Assembly: GCA_013115135.1 (NCBI GenBank)
Contig: JABANP010000750.1
Coordinates: forward strand, 1-19,395
Length of the DNA stretch: 19,395 nt
Source of the DNA: Perkinsus olseni
Lineage: Eukaryota; Perkinsozoa; Perkinsida; Perkinsidae
Direction: 5' to 3'
The position numbers and the translations under genes are program-made. Each line of letters opens with the position of its first letter. The first letter of the stretch is position 1. Shown here in pieces: positions 1-8,389 of this stretch. The notes under the pieces are model-generated. The model searched no databases and had not been told where the DNA came from. It saw only the letters and a program-made list of their open reading frames with translations.

Positions 1-60
1 TAATCGGAAAACTGCCGCTGGTGTTCCCCCTGGAGTCGTCAGCGTGTCAGTACTAGCATC

Positions 61-1266
61 ATGCCCGTGTCAGTTCAACTTCGAGGAGCCTTCTTTTCCT
101 CGTCCCTCGGTCTGTTAACAATGCGCAGTCTTCTCTTGGCGGCCCTCACCGCCCTCGTCAAACCTGAGCCGATCACCCTTCCGTTCACGAGAGGGCGCGT
201 AGCCCTCACCCTGGACGGCCAGATACTCCACTTCTGGGTGGATTCCGGAAGTGCAAGGAGCTTCGCTTTCTACGGCCCCGTGTATGAAGAAGTATTCGGT
301 AAAGACAGCTGTGGCAGGAGCCCTTACGGATGCTATTTCTGTCCCCCGGAGAACCCTTGTGATGATATACTCTCGAGAAAGGTATGGACGGTAGCCTTGG
401 GGTCTGATGACCTGTACAAGTATGTTAAACACCCTGTGACGCTCGGCATCGGCAACTACACACTTGAGAACTTCAGTTTCGGATTAGTCGTGAAACATCC
501 CAGCGGTCACAGGACTTCCGCTGCCCTTCTGGGTCTCTCGCTCGGTCGCTCCACCATCCCAGAGACGTTCTTGAAGCAGCTCAAGAGACGAAGGGTTATC
601 GACACCCTCTCATACTCCATTCATGCTAGCGAACAAGGGCCCGCGATCACAGGCAAGCTAACCCTTGACGATTCAGAGACGGCCAAAGCGCCGTACATAC
701 CCTTCAGCAGGGACCTGGTTCTTGGTCACGCGAAAGTGGCTCTTCCTGCAGGCCCACTGGTGCTCTTGGACTCTCTTGGAAGGCAACTGAATGCGCGACG
801 TAGAGGCGATGAAATGCAGCCAGCTCTTGTCGACTCGGGGGCTTCGTCCGTATACGTCTCTGAGAGGGACTTTGACAAGATTATTGATGTTACGTGGAGT
901 GCGATGTGCAGAGAAAACGCACGGGCGAGCATCAAAAAGAAAAAGCAGCTGCAAGAAGAGGACGGCTTGCTCCGTATGGTAAGGATGCAGGCTCTTCCCT
1001 ATTTACCAACACTCGGCTACAAAATCGGAGATCCGCCTAATACTATCGACATCAGAATAGAGCCGAGGCATTATGTCCACTCCTGTGACGCTGTGTGGTG
1101 CCGAATGAATATCCGTCCGAGGAACCTCAGAACTACTTCCTTCGGGCACCCATTTTTCCGGGCATACAACGTAAAGTTCGACCTCGATAACAAGCGGCTG
1201 TCCTTCATCAGTAACAGCGAGGGAAACTCGACGCCTGCTGCTGTCGTAGAGTCTACACACCTTTGA
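61..1266 (+). CDS. Pepsin-family (A1-like) aspartic protease, probably secreted
   Basis: Intronless 401-aa ORF. Both catalytic loops of a bilobal aspartic protease are visible: FWVDSGSA at residues 58-65 and ALVDSGASSVYV at 255-266, each DSG in place of the commoner DTG. A LGLSLG stretch (157-162) and a C-terminal FGHPFFRAYNVKFDLD (361-376) match the conserved end of the pepsin fold. Seven or so cysteines (84, 91, 94, 100, 283, 342, 347) could form disulphides, and NYT/NFS near 132-139 are possible N-glycosylation sites. Met21 (position 121) starts MRSLLLAALTALV, a good signal peptide, so 121 is an alternative and perhaps better start than 61. A lysine-rich insert (IKKKKQ, 291-296) lies in the C lobe. 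Expected role is peptide hydrolysis in the secretory path or outside the cell; substrate unknown. The family call is firm, the subtype is not. Confidence 0.87.
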   Translation: MPVSVQLRGAFFSSSLGLLTMRSLLLAALTALVKPEPITLPFTRGRVALTLDGQILHFWVDSGSARSFAFYGPVYEEVFGKDSCGRSPYGCYFCPPENPCDDILSRKVWTVALGSDDLYKYVKHPVTLGIGNYTLENFSFGLVVKHPSGHRTSAALLGLSLGRSTIPETFLKQLKRRRVIDTLSYSIHASEQGPAITGKLTLDDSETAKAPYIPFSRDLVLGHAKVALPAGPLVLLDSLGRQLNARRRGDEMQPALVDSGASSVYVSERDFDKIIDVTWSAMCRENARASIKKKKQLQEEDGLLRMVRMQALPYLPTLGYKIGDPPNTIDIRIEPRHYVHSCDAVWCRMNIRPRNLRTTSFGHPFFRAYNVKFDLDNKRLSFISNSEGNSTPAAVVESTHL

Positions 1267-2369
1267 ACCACTACCAAAGCAAGGAAACTGACTTTAAGAG
1301 ATCGTCTGCTTTCGAGTAGTTGATGCATGCCAGGATGCAAGTGGCGGAGGGTAGAACGATGTGAATGATGTGCAGCTTTAGTGAACTCTTGGTGCTTCGT
1401 TTGAGTCGAGATCACAAGGAAAGGGGAGAATAGAAGAAAAGGAAACGACAGTCTCTCACGTAGTCACATGAGTACTTACCCTCTTGTGAGCAACAATCCA
1501 TTCAGCTCAGTCTGAGTAGTGCAAAGAACGCATCATGAGGCTATTGCCCTTGGCTAACGCTTGTCCGACATACGACTTGTATGTCCGAGGTCTCGCAGGG
1601 GATAAGCATCAGCGATAGCGAGGCTGTTCAGTCGACCGACCCTGGTGCTTAACGTTGATCTCCACATCGCTTTTGACACGGAATCATAAATTCTAGGACC
1701 GATGCTAGTTTCTGGTCCAACATCCTCAACTGAACTGCCCTTTCAGACATGGAGCAGCACACCCGTGAATTTAGAAGCGCCCTTCTTCGCCTAAGAGCAA
1801 AAGGATCTTCAGCCTTCTTCTGCCGCCAGTGTTCGCCCGGGTCCTTTAACAACCTCAGTGACACCCTGACGCACGAACAGCGCCACCAAAGTGGGTTGAA
1901 TGGTAGCAGACAGGCGGCAGGGACGTTCAAAAAACGAGCATCATTTTCAATAGGGTTCCGCCCTCTTGCCGAGGCATGGCTACGAAGTTCGAGGGAGAAT
2001 GCACCGCTATAAAGCAGTCTTTGCATGCAGCAACTTTCAACTGTCCACCTTAGACAACTGACTTGCGTGCGAGACGCTAGCTTCGACGTAAGATGCGTCA
2101 CCCGCGCTCACAGTAGTTGCCTCTTTCCAGGATAGGTTCGAATGCTATTGGGGTCGCAGAAGGTTGCCAAGGAAGTTCGATGCTCACTCGGGAATTCCCG
2201 GGAATGCCAAGGAGTTCCCGAAGCTGGGGTAAATAAACTGATTCTGTAACTCAGAGTTGATTCTAGAACCGCATCTCAGGAGTTAAAAGATCCCAGCATC
2301 GATTCTGAGTTTCAGAATCAGTTCACCGGTCTAGATTCGAAATCTCAGAGGCGTGAGTCATGAACCAAA
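1267..2369. other. Intergenic region, no gene recognised
   Basis: About 1.1 kb between the protease and the triple-module secreted protein. Only short ORFs with no recognisable motif occur on either strand. The right end (2240-2345) carries several GATTCT/AGAATC words, including a perfect 8-bp inverted repeat, listed separately. It probably contains the 3' UTR of the first gene and the promoter of the second; no clear core promoter element was seen. Confidence 0.5.
2301..2319. repeat. Short perfect inverted repeat upstream of the secreted-protein gene
   Basis: GATTCTGA (2301-2308), a 3-nt spacer, and TCAGAATC (2312-2319). Related GATTCT words occur at 2240 and 2259. It lies about 50 bases before the first ATG of the next gene, so it may be a dimeric protein-binding site or chance; nothing in the sequence decides. 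Confidence 0.4.
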
Positions 2370-3743
2370 ATGCACTCCGCTGTCAGGGATCAAGCTAACC
2401 GCAGCTGGGTCCAGTCTGTGAAGCTCAGAACGGGTCATTCAGTTGTCTCTCCCACCCACTTCACCATGTTCTTACCCTACATCGTCATCATGCAGCTCTG
2501 CAGGACTGCCGCAGAGAGCGTGAAGGCACCTCTGGGTTTGTATACTCCGAGGAACTGGACAACCGCCCAAGTCCGAGCAGAGCTGAACTTCCTTAATGAT
2601 TCCACCGTAAAGTACAAGATCTACACCCCTCAGCACGACACCTGGACCTTAGCCTCCTTCCCGACGCTGATGCGTGGGTCTTCAATAGTCGCTGTGCGCG
2701 TTCCCACCATACAAATGGACTTCTGGATGCGAAATCATCCGGGTGCCTTCAACGAGTGGGGGCTCAAGGTCTTCTTCTACGACCCGGTTCAGAACCGCAT
2801 CACCGTTAACGCCGCTGGGGCTTCCTTCCAGCTTCTGCACGACTCAGACCCAGCTGAAGATGCTGGCCCTGTTACAACCACACCCCCGGATGGCATCTAT
2901 CAAAGCGTGGATGAGATCGACGACACTCACGGTTTCTTCCCATCTTCGAGGCTCGAAGTCACCACGAGGTTCTGGAAGGAGCGCGGCCGTGCTCTCTACC
3001 GCATCGCGCAGAACGATGCTGAGTACTCTTTCCCATTCGAGGTCGACTTTTTCATGAAGAGTTCTAGCCTCATCAGAGTTCGTATTCCGCAAAATCAGCT
3101 GCACGGGCTTCATGGAAGGTTCCCTGGTCTGTCGAATGACTACGGCTACATGAACTTGGGATATGACCCAAAAAGGGATGTGATAACGTTCCTGCTCGAT
3201 GAGTTCCGCGTGGTTATTCTCCAACGAGTTCAGGCTGTCACTCCTGCCAGCACCTCCGCGCTTCCGATTCTCACAGCAAAGCCAAAGGCCAACTGTGGTC
3301 ACCGCTGCCGCCCTTTCGGAGACTTCTGTGTGGACTCTTGCACGGCGAGGATGTCGCTCAGCTTCAAGGACCAGCATACCACAAGTTTAGCAGCTCTTTA
3401 CGAAGGCACCCACTTATTGGCCCGGGGTGCGAGGTACGACGTCATCGAAGAGTGCGACCGAGTGGTGATCTCCGTCGATGTTATCAACTCCGCGCTCAAT
3501 GACGAATTACGTAAAATCAACTGGCTGGGCTTCACTCGTCTCAACTTCACCTTCGACCCAGACCGCAACGTGGTGATGCTGGAAAGGCACGGTCTGATCG
3601 CCCACATGTACAGCAGCCTCGGCTGTGCTGCCGCCGTCGAAGCTCCTCCGAAGGAGGCAGCTGGTAACCAGGGAGGGTCACGCCGCGAAATACCCCAGGC
3701 CGCCGGCGATTTGGTTCGTGATCTCGTCAAGCTTCTTAGTTAA
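2370..3743 (+). CDS. Predicted secreted protein of three tandem divergent modules; function unknown
   Basis: A 457-aa intronless ORF. Met33 (position 2466) begins MFLPYIVIMQLCRTAAES, a plausible signal peptide, so 2466 may be the true start. I do not recognise the family, but the protein is internally triplicated: modules at about 56-157, 175-287 and 318-417. Each contains a beta-like VAVRVP / IRVRIP / VISVDV segment and, 25-30 residues later, the anchor FFYDPVQNRITV (135-146), LGYDPKRDVITF (263-274) or FTFDPDRNVVML (393-404). The anchor consensus is [YF]DPxxxxxx followed by hydrophobics. Modules 2 and 3 are joined by a cysteine cluster, C309-x3-C313-x6-C320-x3-C324. The C-terminus (420-457) is a low-complexity and then amphipathic tail. 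A second partial copy of module 1 sits at the right edge of the window (19361-19394), so the gene belongs to a multicopy family. A surface or secreted binding protein is a guess. Confidence 0.75.
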   Translation: MHSAVRDQANRSWVQSVKLRTGHSVVSPTHFTMFLPYIVIMQLCRTAAESVKAPLGLYTPRNWTTAQVRAELNFLNDSTVKYKIYTPQHDTWTLASFPTLMRGSSIVAVRVPTIQMDFWMRNHPGAFNEWGLKVFFYDPVQNRITVNAAGASFQLLHDSDPAEDAGPVTTTPPDGIYQSVDEIDDTHGFFPSSRLEVTTRFWKERGRALYRIAQNDAEYSFPFEVDFFMKSSSLIRVRIPQNQLHGLHGRFPGLSNDYGYMNLGYDPKRDVITFLLDEFRVVILQRVQAVTPASTSALPILTAKPKANCGHRCRPFGDFCVDSCTARMSLSFKDQHTTSLAALYEGTHLLARGARYDVIEECDRVVISVDVINSALNDELRKINWLGFTRLNFTFDPDRNVVMLERHGLIAHMYSSLGCAAAVEAPPKEAAGNQGGSRREIPQAAGDLVRDLVKLLS

Positions 3744-4497
3744 CACCCAGAATAAACAACTTCCTATGATCTCGGCTGTAGCTGTATCCGTTCTCACTCA
3801 CTGCAGCGGCACTTGCGACCGCCCACTCAAGTTCTGCTCCTTTTTGTGAGCAACCGACGACAGCTACTTCCAGGTATATGAGTGGTTTATTTCTGACTAT
3901 CTCCGGTCAACACAACAACTTCTTGCCTTCTTATCATGTTTCCCATATTTCTTCTCTCTTAACCTATCGGAAAGAGTTAGCTGTCCGAATCGCCCTCGAG
4001 GAAGTTCTGGCACAGCTCCAATTCATCCGTATTAGCGCATCGTACCATCGGAATACAGGTCGCTTGAAATGGAGCTTCAACACGCCTTGACTCCAACAAC
4101 TTTTCTTCTGCGTTGCTGTCTTGCAGGAGGTGATGCCTCATGGCAGTACTTCTGAACCGCAGACAAATGAGAGGGGAAATTGTTGTGTTGACTCAGTATC
4201 ATAGAGGACTCCTCGACGAGGAGGCACATCACACCCGTACCGTGAACCTCGTCCTATGGAGACAGCACCATGCACGCTTCGCAGACCTCTTCGGCTTCTG
4301 AAAATCTCAGACATAACGCGTCTAAAAACTGGTCTATACATCACTCGTCAAGGCGGGTGTATCCCAACTGAGGCAGTGCCAATTCGGACAGTGGTCAACT
4401 CGTACAAGGTATCAACCCGTACACCACAGATTCGGACACTGCCAACTGAGTCAGTGGCAGGTCGGACAAAAACGGCTGGGCGACCTGGACCAATTCA
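3744..4497. other. Intergenic region with short repeated words
   Basis: No convincing gene. The right part (4363-4480) contains the word CAACTGAGNCAGTG at 4365 and 4443, mixed with related TTCGGACAGTG, TTCGGACACTG and CAACTCGTACA words. The same words reappear after the candidate DNA element (CAACTGAGACAGTGGC at 5236-5251). Either the element sits inside an older repeat or these words are its outer arms. Confidence 0.45.
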
Positions 4498-5179
4498 GGG
4501 GCCTATTTCACAAGAAAGGCTCCTCACGGAGCACCTTACGGATAGGTGCAAGGAGCAAGGAGCCTTACGACGTAAGGAGACTTCTTTCACAAGAAATCGC
4601 TCCTTGCACCTAATGCACCTATCCGTAAGGTGCACCTTATGAAGGGCACCTTACGGTGTCTATCAAGCAAAATACAGCAGTGAAGACAAGCAGCTTTGAA
4701 AAAAGATTCAGTATAACTAGGAGATGTCTTGCTATCTTTGCATATCTCAAGGAAAACGGCGATTGAAAGTCGAAGAATGAGGTAAGTCCGAAATGTCCGA
4801 TAAAGTTCGTGGAGCGAGAATTGAACTTTCTCAGGGAATACCGATGCGGGTCAAGCCATGAGCGGAGCGAAATTCGCTGAAATCCGGTAAGGTGACGACG
4901 GATATCCCCATAAGCAACCCCCGGAGGTACCCTATGGCACCTTGCGTAAGGTCCGTAAGGAGGCATGCCAAGAGGCCTTTTGTGAAATAGCCTTACGTTA
5001 GGAGCGCTTCCTTATCCTTCCTTATGTAAGGAGCCTTACGGTAAGGTGCCTTATGGTGAGGAGCCTCATGGCACCTTACCACCTTACCTCGAATCGTAAG
5101 GATGTGAAAGTGACTTACGAGAAAACCGTAAGGTACCTTACAATTTTTGCCCCTTATGAGCCCTTGTGAAATAGGCCCC
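4498..5179. mobile_element. Candidate non-autonomous DNA transposon (MITE-like) with terminal inverted repeats
   Basis: The left end GGGGCCTATTTCACAAG (4498-4514) is perfectly inverted at 5163-5179, giving 17-bp terminal inverted repeats; a few bases further in, GGCTC and its complement GAGCC extend the match with a small gap. The 682-bp interior has no coding potential. It is full of CCTTACG/CGTAAGG and GGTGC/GCACC words in both orientations, including a 20-bp foldback listed separately and an internal inverted copy of the end sequence near 4976-4992. No clean target-site duplication is visible; the flanks share only GGACCA (4487-4492 and 5185-5190). The superfamily cannot be assigned. It could instead be a foldback element or a structured repeat cluster. 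Confidence 0.5.
4531..4633. repeat. Foldback (hairpin) inside the candidate DNA element
   Basis: A 20-bp arm at 4531-4550 (GCACCTTACGGATAGGTGCA) is perfectly complementary to 4614-4633. A second arm, GGTGCAAGGAGC (4545-4556), matches 4599-4610 inverted. Together they can form a long branched hairpin, with TTTCACAAGAAA, a piece of the terminal repeat, in the loop region (4585-4596). Confidence 0.7.
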
Positions 5180-5639
5180 AGACAGGACCACTTGAGACAG
5201 TGACACTTCGCTCGCCACTACAACTCGTACAGTGCCAACTGAGACAGTGGCTTCGCACTCAGAAACTCAATGCATATTCTGTGAGGAGGGAGAAACTTTA
5301 CCGAACCAGTCCCTGATGACAGTTATTCTAGCAGTTCGGATTTCGGGTGACCGAGCGCCCAAATTCGGCCTGCTTGCTGATTTACCCGGTGGGGCACGTG
5401 CGGAACCTCTTCTAGGGGCTGAAGGCTTCACCGCAGGCTCTGAATAATCGAGAATCGAGTTGTGTGAAATACTAGCCAGTTCTTGGCTTTCCCTCATGTG
5501 CTTGATTTCAGCACTAAGTAGCTCGAACAAGGGGCCCTCTGGACCAGAGGCTCTGGTGACCATCACGAGGTCCAGTTCTCTTAGCACGGGCGCTGGGGCC
5601 CATGATGAACGTCTTCTATCATAGTTGATTGTTTGCGAA
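5180..5639. other. Intergenic region upstream of the CCCH gene
   Basis: About 460 bases. The left 70 bases hold the CAGTG-type words that also flank the left side of the candidate DNA element. The rest has only overlapping short ORFs on both strands with no recognisable domain. It should include the promoter and 5' UTR of the zinc-finger gene, but no specific element could be identified. Confidence 0.4.
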
Positions 5640-6488
5640 ATGCCGCCTCCCTGTCGCTACCACGAAGCCGGTGAGCGTTGTCCCCAGGGCCTTCGTTGCA
5701 ACTACTATCACAATCCCCGTCGAGGGGCGGCCTTGATCCGTTGCCAGTTCTACGACCATGGCCACTGCAGGTTCGGTCTTTCATGCCAATTTCTGCACTC
5801 CGATAAGAAGCCGGTTTGCCACTTCTTTTCCCGCGGTCAGTGTCGCAATGGTGCTGCATGTCCGTTCTCTCACGATGGTCCTTCTGGCACTGAGGCGTCG
5901 GTCTGTCACTTTTTCCTCAAGGGCGAGTGCAGGAATGGTGAGAGCTGCCGGTTCTTGCATCAGCAGTCCGACGACCAGCAGACTCGCAGTCGATATAATG
6001 AGACGATAGACTCTCCGAAGAAGCTTGCTATGTTCCTGGAGCGCCTTAGTCTCCACAAAGGGGACAAATTCTGCTTGGATGCTCTTCTTGAGCAGAAGGG
6101 GTCTCTCAGGAACTTCATCCGCGACTTGGGCGTTTGTGAGCTCGCGAAGCTTTTCGCGCTTCTGGGTCGTTGCGATGAGGTCGAGGAGAAGCAGAAGTAT
6201 GAAGAGCTCATCGGCGCGTTGAGTACAAGCTTGATATTCAGTGCCCGGCGTTATATATACAACATCAGCCGAGAGGCTCAGTTGCTTGTCTGCACGAAGG
6301 TCCTGGTCGATGCTGCCAGACTGAACCGCATTTTTGCCAGACAAGTGCCTGTGATTCGACTGGTGAAGAAGTCGAGGGATCTAGAGGTCAAGAACGAGAC
6401 GCTCGAGGGGTTGTTGATGAGGTTGAAGATCCACAAGAATAGTTGTCGTCTAAGCCGGGTCCTCGGAACTCCACAAAAGGGCGGCTGA
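5640..6488 (+). CDS. Four-finger CCCH zinc-finger protein, probable RNA-binding
   Basis: The frame is open from 5625, but the first ATG is at 5640 (GAAATGCC context), giving 282 aa. Four CCCH fingers follow in series, numbered from that Met: C5-x8-C14-x5-C20-x3-H24; C35-x7-C43-x5-C49-x3-H53; C60-x7-C68-x5-C74-x3-H78; C89-x7-C97-x5-C103-x3-H107. Spacings match the C-x7/8-C-x5-C-x3-H class that binds single-stranded RNA. Finger linkers are short (10-15 residues). Residues of about 125-270 are charged and probably mostly helical (LAMFLERLSLHKGDKFCLDALL..., ELAKLFALLGRCDEVEEKQKYEELI), a domain I do not recognise. No RING or RRM is seen, which argues against a makorin or a U2AF35-like protein. A role in mRNA processing, export or decay fits the fingers, but the target is unknown. 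Confidence 0.85.
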   Translation: MPPPCRYHEAGERCPQGLRCNYYHNPRRGAALIRCQFYDHGHCRFGLSCQFLHSDKKPVCHFFSRGQCRNGAACPFSHDGPSGTEASVCHFFLKGECRNGESCRFLHQQSDDQQTRSRYNETIDSPKKLAMFLERLSLHKGDKFCLDALLEQKGSLRNFIRDLGVCELAKLFALLGRCDEVEEKQKYEELIGALSTSLIFSARRYIYNISREAQLLVCTKVLVDAARLNRIFARQVPVIRLVKKSRDLEVKNETLEGLLMRLKIHKNSCRLSRVLGTPQKGG

Positions 6489-7228
6489 GATCATGGCTGC
6501 ACTTTCGTTTGCCTTTGCCTCTCGAGTAGGGACTTGACTTTTCTCATGATTACTGTATTGATGTGTGCTGCTGCTGCTGATGGTTAGAATTCTGTGCTCC
6601 TGCCTTCATGGGGTCGGTGAGGCCCGCTCGTCAGTCGATGGCAGTCTTTACTTTTTCGTAAGGGATTGCGTGGAGTCCAGCTCAGTGAGGGCTTGGCTTC
6701 GGTTCGCCTCCTGAATGGCCCTCGAGTGACCGCAAACATCCGAGAAGGATTTTGTCAAGGGTTTGTGAGTCCATAGTCCAACACCGGTACCGGCTTGGAT
6801 TTCCATCTCGGGGGGGGCCTCCTGCACAGACGTGAAGGGATTGTCGGATGGTTCGTCGAAAGGCGTGTGTGCTGATTGATGAAACGGCTGGTCGGAGGTT
6901 CGAACCTGAGCTGCTGCATTTTCACGCGTTTACTGATCTTAAATCGCGGACCGTTGAGTCCCTATTTCCTATAGGGTTCGGGAGACAATCATCATTGGAT
7001 GAGATTCTAGACGATGAACATCTGCTCCTGTTCTCGAACGCATCCATGAGATCTGCACGCACGCACATGGTGCCCCTGCTGATAGTCTTGTGGAACTGGC
7101 TACAGTAGCATTAGCAGTTTATTACTAGTCCAGTTGCAAACGTTTTTCGTAGCTTCTGCTCGTCTCTGTGGGATTCCTTTCGAACTCCGGTACCCTTCAA
7201 TAACAGGTGATATTGATAGTGTCCAGTA
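6489..7228. other. Intergenic region, at most one weak ORF
   Basis: Between the CCCH gene and the kinase start. An 86-codon plus-strand ORF at 6848-7108 begins MVRRKACVLIDE and has no recognisable motif; I do not call it a gene. A run of eight G occurs near 6812. The kinase promoter should lie in the last few hundred bases; no clear element was identified. Confidence 0.4.
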
Positions 7229-7501
7229 ATGGCATCAGGATTCAAGCACATCCTTGGTGATCGTGAGAATGATCAACACGCGGAGAATCGCCACGGCATC
7301 TCCCCGGTGGACAAGGCCCTGGTTATGGAGAAGGCGCCGATATTCTCGGTAGGTTTGACTCTTAATAGGGAGCAGCCTAGTTGTGATGAGTGATGTGAAT
7401 CTTGAATCCGCTAATGCTGTCGCCGGGAATTGAACCGGCGACCTCGAGTGATTGAGTATGGCGGTGATTTCTGCGGTCAGCGGAACGACATCGATATCGG
7501 A

Positions 7502-7832
7502 ATAAAACGCACCCCTAACGTTTCGCGTCGAACCATAGAGAACAATGGGAAGCGCGGAGCGAAGCGAAACGCCGACTCCTTGCGGCCTACAGCCCCAGCC
7601 CGAGGCCGGGACTGTTAGACCTCGAGAGTCGCGAGGTGCAACCTGCAAAACTCCAAACCCGCGGCCCGGACGAGCATGCACGGAAGCCGGAAGGCCTACC
7701 CGAAACCCAAACGCTGGGCGTAGGCCTTGTGACTAACCGCGACATTGTCGCCGAGCCCGCGAGCCGGACAGTGGTTGCCGACGGGTTCCTTCGAACCCTC
7801 GTCGCCCGCGAACAACGATGCGGGCCTAGGAA
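7502..7832 (-). repeat. B2 repeat: 3' terminus of the retroelement
   Basis: 331 bp, identical by eye to 8059-8389. Its outer edge (7502) begins ATAAAACGC and touches kinase exon 2 sequence. No function beyond element end and recombination site can be read. Confidence 0.9.
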
Positions 7833-7899
7833 TGAATCCAGCGGCTAGGCAGATCAGCTAGCTCACACCCCGGGCAGGGAGGGATCGGGAAAAAAAAGA

Positions 7900-8060
7900 G
7901 AAACATCGACCAACCAACCTGAGGTGGCCCCAGCTAGCGCACCGCGCAGCTGATCGATTTCGGGCGAGCGCTGTGAAGGGCGCAGCTTGGAGTCCGCCGC
8001 ATACTTGGAGTGCATTTTACCGTGGTGGACTCCCTCCTGCGGAGGAAGTTCACCTTACAT
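7900..8060 (-). repeat. A2 repeat: internal copy of the 5' terminus
   Basis: 161 bp, identical by eye to 13454-13614. It shares the AT at 8059-8060 with the B1 repeat; this is the internal B1/A2 junction that mimics a joined circle. A poly-A run (7890-7897, followed by GAG) borders it, while the A1 copy has a 13-A run at 13441-13453, so the tract differs between copies. Confidence 0.9.
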
Positions 8061-8389
8061 AAAACGCACCCCTAACGTTTCGCGTCGAACCATAGAGAAC
8101 AATGGGAAGCGCGGAGCGAAGCGAAACGCCGACTCCTTGCGGCCTACAGCCCCAGCCCGAGGCCGGGACTGTTAGACCTCGAGAGTCGCGAGGTGCAACC
8201 TGCAAAACTCCAAACCCGCGGCCCGGACGAGCATGCACGGAAGCCGGAAGGCCTACCCGAAACCCAAACGCTGGGCGTAGGCCTTGTGACTAACCGCGAC
8301 ATTGTCGCCGAGCCCGCGAGCCGGACAGTGGTTGCCGACGGGTTCCTTCGAACCCTCGTCGCCCGCGAACAACGATGCGGGCCTAGGAA
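8059..8389 (-). repeat. B1 repeat: internal copy of the 3' terminus
   Basis: 331 bp, identical by eye to 7502-7832. The end at 8389 is exactly where the YR frame leaves recognisable recombinase sequence, so the last 45 residues of that ORF are read from repeat DNA. Confidence 0.9.

Noticed and set aside
4256..4642. 128-codon plus-strand ORF
   Set aside because: It runs through the CAGTG word cluster and into the inverted-repeat element; no domain and repeat-derived composition.
6848..7108. 86-codon ORF beginning MVRRKACV
   Set aside because: Short, no recognisable motif, no splice or neighbour support; noted only within the intergenic description.
7419..7442. tRNA-like T-arm (GGTTCAATTCC on the minus strand)
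   Set aside because: It is an 8-bp perfect inverted repeat, but no D-arm or anticodon arm folds around it and the acceptor stem is imperfect. It lies in intron 1 of the kinase model.
7545..8293. Duplicate short ORFs (62-70 codons) on the plus strand in the two B repeats
   Set aside because: They are identical only because the DNA is duplicated; no motif, and they lie antisense to the element.
7502..8389. The 331-bp direct repeats as LTRs of an LTR retrotransposon
   Set aside because: They do not flank the coding region. Both lie at the same end, separated by a copy of the other end (A2), and there is a YR and no DDE integrase, so this is the split-repeat layout.
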